This document shows, piece after piece, positions 61,995 through 64,000 of a stretch of 64,000 nucleotides of DNA. The notes under the pieces are model-generated. The model saw nothing but the letters and a program-made list of their open reading frames with translations, did no database searches and was not told the origin of the DNA. This DNA is from Streptomyces gardneri. Its GTDB lineage: Bacteria; Actinomycetota; Actinomycetes; Streptomycetales; Streptomycetaceae. Both the position numbers and the translations under genes were made by a program. Position 1 is the stretch's first letter, and each line of letters starts with the position of its first letter. Where the stretch lies: assembly GCF_006539185.1 (NCBI RefSeq), contig NZ_BJMN01000006.1, positions 62,001 to 126,000 of the forward strand, written 5' to 3'.

Positions 61995-62825
61995 TCAGCT
62001 CTCCTCGGAAACGGGCCAGGTGATCCGGTCGGTGGGGATGGAGTCGTCCAGGCGGCACGTCTCGCGCGGAGTGAGGACGTGCGTGCGGAGCAGCTCGGCG
62101 GCGACGAGGCGGGCCACCTCGATCGCGCCGGGCGGGTTGAAGTGGGTGTTGTCCTGCTCGGTCGCGGTCCAGTTGAAGTACGTCTTCGTGGCCTCGGGGC
62201 CGAGCTTCTGCCACAGGGCGAGGGACAGCGCTTCGATGTCGAGCAGCGGGACGTCCGCCTCCAGGGCGGTCTCCCGCATCGCCGCCGGATACGCGCCGTG
62301 CGTGCGCAGCGCCGTGCCGTCGGCGGCGAACTTCCGCCGCTCGACGGAGGTGGCGAGCACCGGGAGGGCGCCTCGGGCCCTGGCACCCTCGACGAAGACC
62401 CGCAGGTTGTCCTGGTAGGTGGTCCACGGCTCGGTGTAGCGGGTGGGGTCGGCGGTCTTGGCGTCGTTGTGGCCGAACTGGACCAGGAGCAGGTCGCCGG
62501 GGCGGATCGCCGTCAGGATCGCGTCGAGCCGGCCCTCGTCGAGGAAGCTCTTGGTGCTGCGGCCGTTGACCGCGTGGTTGGCGACGGTCAGCCCCTTGTG
62601 CAGGAAGAAGGGGAGGGCCATGCCCCAGCCGGTCTCGGGTGCGGCGTCGGTGTACTTCTGGGCGGCCGTGGAGTCGCCCGCGAGGAAGACGGTGCGCATA
62701 CGGGGGCGTCCTCCGGGAGGGAGTCCTCGGGCAGGGAGTCCTTGGGAACGGGCGGTGGGCGCCCCGGCCAGGGCGAGCGCGAGGCCCGCCCCGGCCGTGA
62801 CCACCGCGCGGCGGCCGACGCTCAC
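61995..62825 (-). CDS. Secreted CE12-type acetylesterase (SGNH)
   Basis: 276 residues from GTG 62825, which shares GTGA with the binding-protein stop. A signal (RRAVVTAGAGLALALAGAPTA) precedes FLAGDSTAAQ (Ser), VQFGHNDAK (Asn) and DNTHFNPPGA (Asp/His). It probably deacetylates rhamnogalacturonan or pectin. ATG 62699 is a possible later start but would lose the signal. Confidence 0.88.
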   Translation of the reverse strand: MSVGRRAVVTAGAGLALALAGAPTARSQGLPARGLPPGGRPRMRTVFLAGDSTAAQKYTDAAPETGWGMALPFFLHKGLTVANHAVNGRSTKSFLDEGRLDAILTAIRPGDLLLVQFGHNDAKTADPTRYTEPWTTYQDNLRVFVEGARARGALPVLATSVERRKFAADGTALRTHGAYPAAMRETALEADVPLLDIEALSLALWQKLGPEATKTYFNWTATEQDNTHFNPPGAIEVARLVAAELLRTHVLTPRETCRLDDSIPTDRITWPVSEES

Positions 62826-64000
62826 TTCTTCTGCTGCTTCCACTCGGCCTGGGCCGCGTTCAGCTGCTCGGCGAGACCGTCGAGGAACTCCTTGGCCGTG
62901 GCCTTGCCGAGCAGGACCTTCTGGAAGCCGGCCTCGTTGTCGGCCTTGGAGATGGTGTTCCAGTCGGGCAGGTAGTACGGCAGCTGCACGATCGTGGCCT
63001 TGCCGCTGAAGAGGACGTCGGCGGCGAGCTTGGTCGGCTCGGCCTCCTGGAGCCACGCGTCCTTCGCGGCCTCCGTGTTGGCGGGGATCGCGCCGGCCGA
63101 CTTGTTCCACTTGCTGTTGGACTCGTGGGAGGCCGCGAACTCGATGAACTTCCAGGCGGCGGCCTTGTTCTTGCTGGACGAGAAGAGGCCGAGACCGTCG
63201 ACCGGGTTGGAGACCTGCACCCGGGTGCCGTCGTCCAGGGTCGGGTTCGGGATGCCCCGGAACTTCTCCGTGCCGAGCGCCTTCACATGGTCCTGGTACG
63301 AGCCCAGGTTGTGGTTCAGCATGCCGATCTCGCCGCTGTCCCACTGCGCGACCATCTTGGTGAAGTCGTTGTTGACGTCGGCGGCCGGGGTCGTCTTCTT
63401 GAACAGTCCGGCGTACTTCTCCAGGGCCGTGACGTTCTTCGGGTCGTTGACGGTGGTCTTGTCGCCGTTCCAGAAGTCCGTGATGCCGCTCTGGCCGTAC
63501 ATCGCGTCCAGGGCCTGGGCGATGGAGCCGGCGCCGCCGCGGATCGTGTAGCCGAAACGGTTCTTGTCCTTCTGCGTGAGCTTCCCGGCCGCCGTGTAGA
63601 ACGCCGACCAGGTGGTGGGCTCGGCGAGGCCGGCCGCCTTGAACAGGTCGGTGCGGTAGTAGAGGACGCCGTTGCTGGCGGAGGTCGGGACCGTGAACAG
63701 CTTGTCCTGGCCGCCGGCGGCCTTGACGCTGTCGACCATGCCGGTGTTCAGCTTGCCCTTGAGCGCGCTGTCCTCGACCCGGGCGTCCAGCGGCTCCAGG
63801 GCGTCCTGCGCGGCGATCCCGGCGAGCATGGCCGCGCCGACGCCGCCGACGTCCGGCAGGGCGCCGCCCTGGATGGCGGTGTCGTACTTGGACTGCACCT
63901 CCTTGGAGGCCACGCCGACGTACTCGACGTCGATGTCCGGGTTCGCCTTCTCGAAGTCCGCGATGATCTCCTTCCAGACGTCGGTGCGGACGCCGCCGTT
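62822..64000 (-). CDS. Sugar ABC transporter substrate-binding protein, C-terminal part
   Basis: The frame is open to the window end; 392 residues seen and the start and signal lie beyond. GGVRTDVWKEIIADFEKANPDIDVEYVG at the cut end and FKAAGLAEPTTWSAFYTAAGKL fit family-1 binding proteins. It overlaps the CE12 gene, so import and pectin breakdown are in one operon. Ligand probably a pectin oligomer, by context. Confidence 0.9.
   Translation of the reverse strand, partial: NGGVRTDVWKEIIADFEKANPDIDVEYVGVASKEVQSKYDTAIQGGALPDVGGVGAAMLAGIAAQDALEPLDARVEDSALKGKLNTGMVDSVKAAGGQDKLFTVPTSASNGVLYYRTDLFKAAGLAEPTTWSAFYTAAGKLTQKDKNRFGYTIRGGAGSIAQALDAMYGQSGITDFWNGDKTTVNDPKNVTALEKYAGLFKKTTPAADVNNDFTKMVAQWDSGEIGMLNHNLGSYQDHVKALGTEKFRGIPNPTLDDGTRVQVSNPVDGLGLFSSSKNKAAAWKFIEFAASHESNSKWNKSAGAIPANTEAAKDAWLQEAEPTKLAADVLFSGKATIVQLPYYLPDWNTISKADNEAGFQKVLLGKATAKEFLDGLAEQLNAAQAEWKQQKK

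Overview
The window is very GC-rich, with GTG starts, ATGA overlaps between consecutive genes, CebR operators, lipoprotein and Tat signals, and dense long shadow reading frames. All of this fits a Streptomyces chromosome or a close relative. No rRNA, tRNA, CRISPR array, insertion sequence, prophage or origin was recognised.

Left part (1-12.9 kb). After the end of an M48 peptidase there is a MarR regulator facing a rhodanese-YceI pair, then a TetR regulator. Divergent from TetR is a tight seven-gene operon (3462-12865). Its first four genes are an MppP/RohP-type PLP-dependent arginine oxidase, a small PIN-like protein in the RohQ position, a DapA-type aldolase and a haem-oxygenase-like diiron N-oxygenase. 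That is the enzyme set I recall for azomycin (2-nitroimidazole) synthesis from L-arginine. The same operon carries three unusual additional genes: a Rieske domain fused to a PRMT-like methyltransferase, a 1268-residue multi-cupredoxin oxidase, and a DsbA-like protein. This is the most interesting locus in the window.

Housekeeping stretch (13-22 kb). It holds RecQ, a methyltransferase, a lipoprotein, a small HD hydrolase, an ECF sigma factor with its CU044_5270-type partner, a glycerophosphodiesterase, and a double-MerR regulator facing an erythromycin-esterase family enzyme.

Plant cell-wall region (22-64 kb). First comes the cellobiose/cellotriose system cebEFG-bglC with its repressor CebR and CebR boxes. 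Next is a degraded aldo/keto reductase-regulator locus. Then come three secreted cellulases with CBM2 domains (GH6, GH5, GH48), one promoter of which carries a perfect CebR box. They are followed by a GH51 arabinofuranosidase and a sugar ABC importer without an ATPase, with a DUF624 protein. After that come pectin and rhamnogalacturonan genes: PL26 lyase, CE12 esterase, GH2 beta-galactosidase with a LacI regulator, PL4 lyase, CE8 pectinesterase, PL1 pectate lyase, a second CE12 esterase and a partial sugar-binding protein. A SigE-type sigma module, membrane proteins and a PadR module sit inside this region.

Taken together, secreted enzymes cut cellulose, arabinan and pectin, binding-protein importers take up the oligomers, cytoplasmic glycosidases finish them, and LacI-type repressors sense the products. 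Neither complete importer has an ATPase gene here, so a shared ATPase such as MsiK encoded elsewhere is likely.
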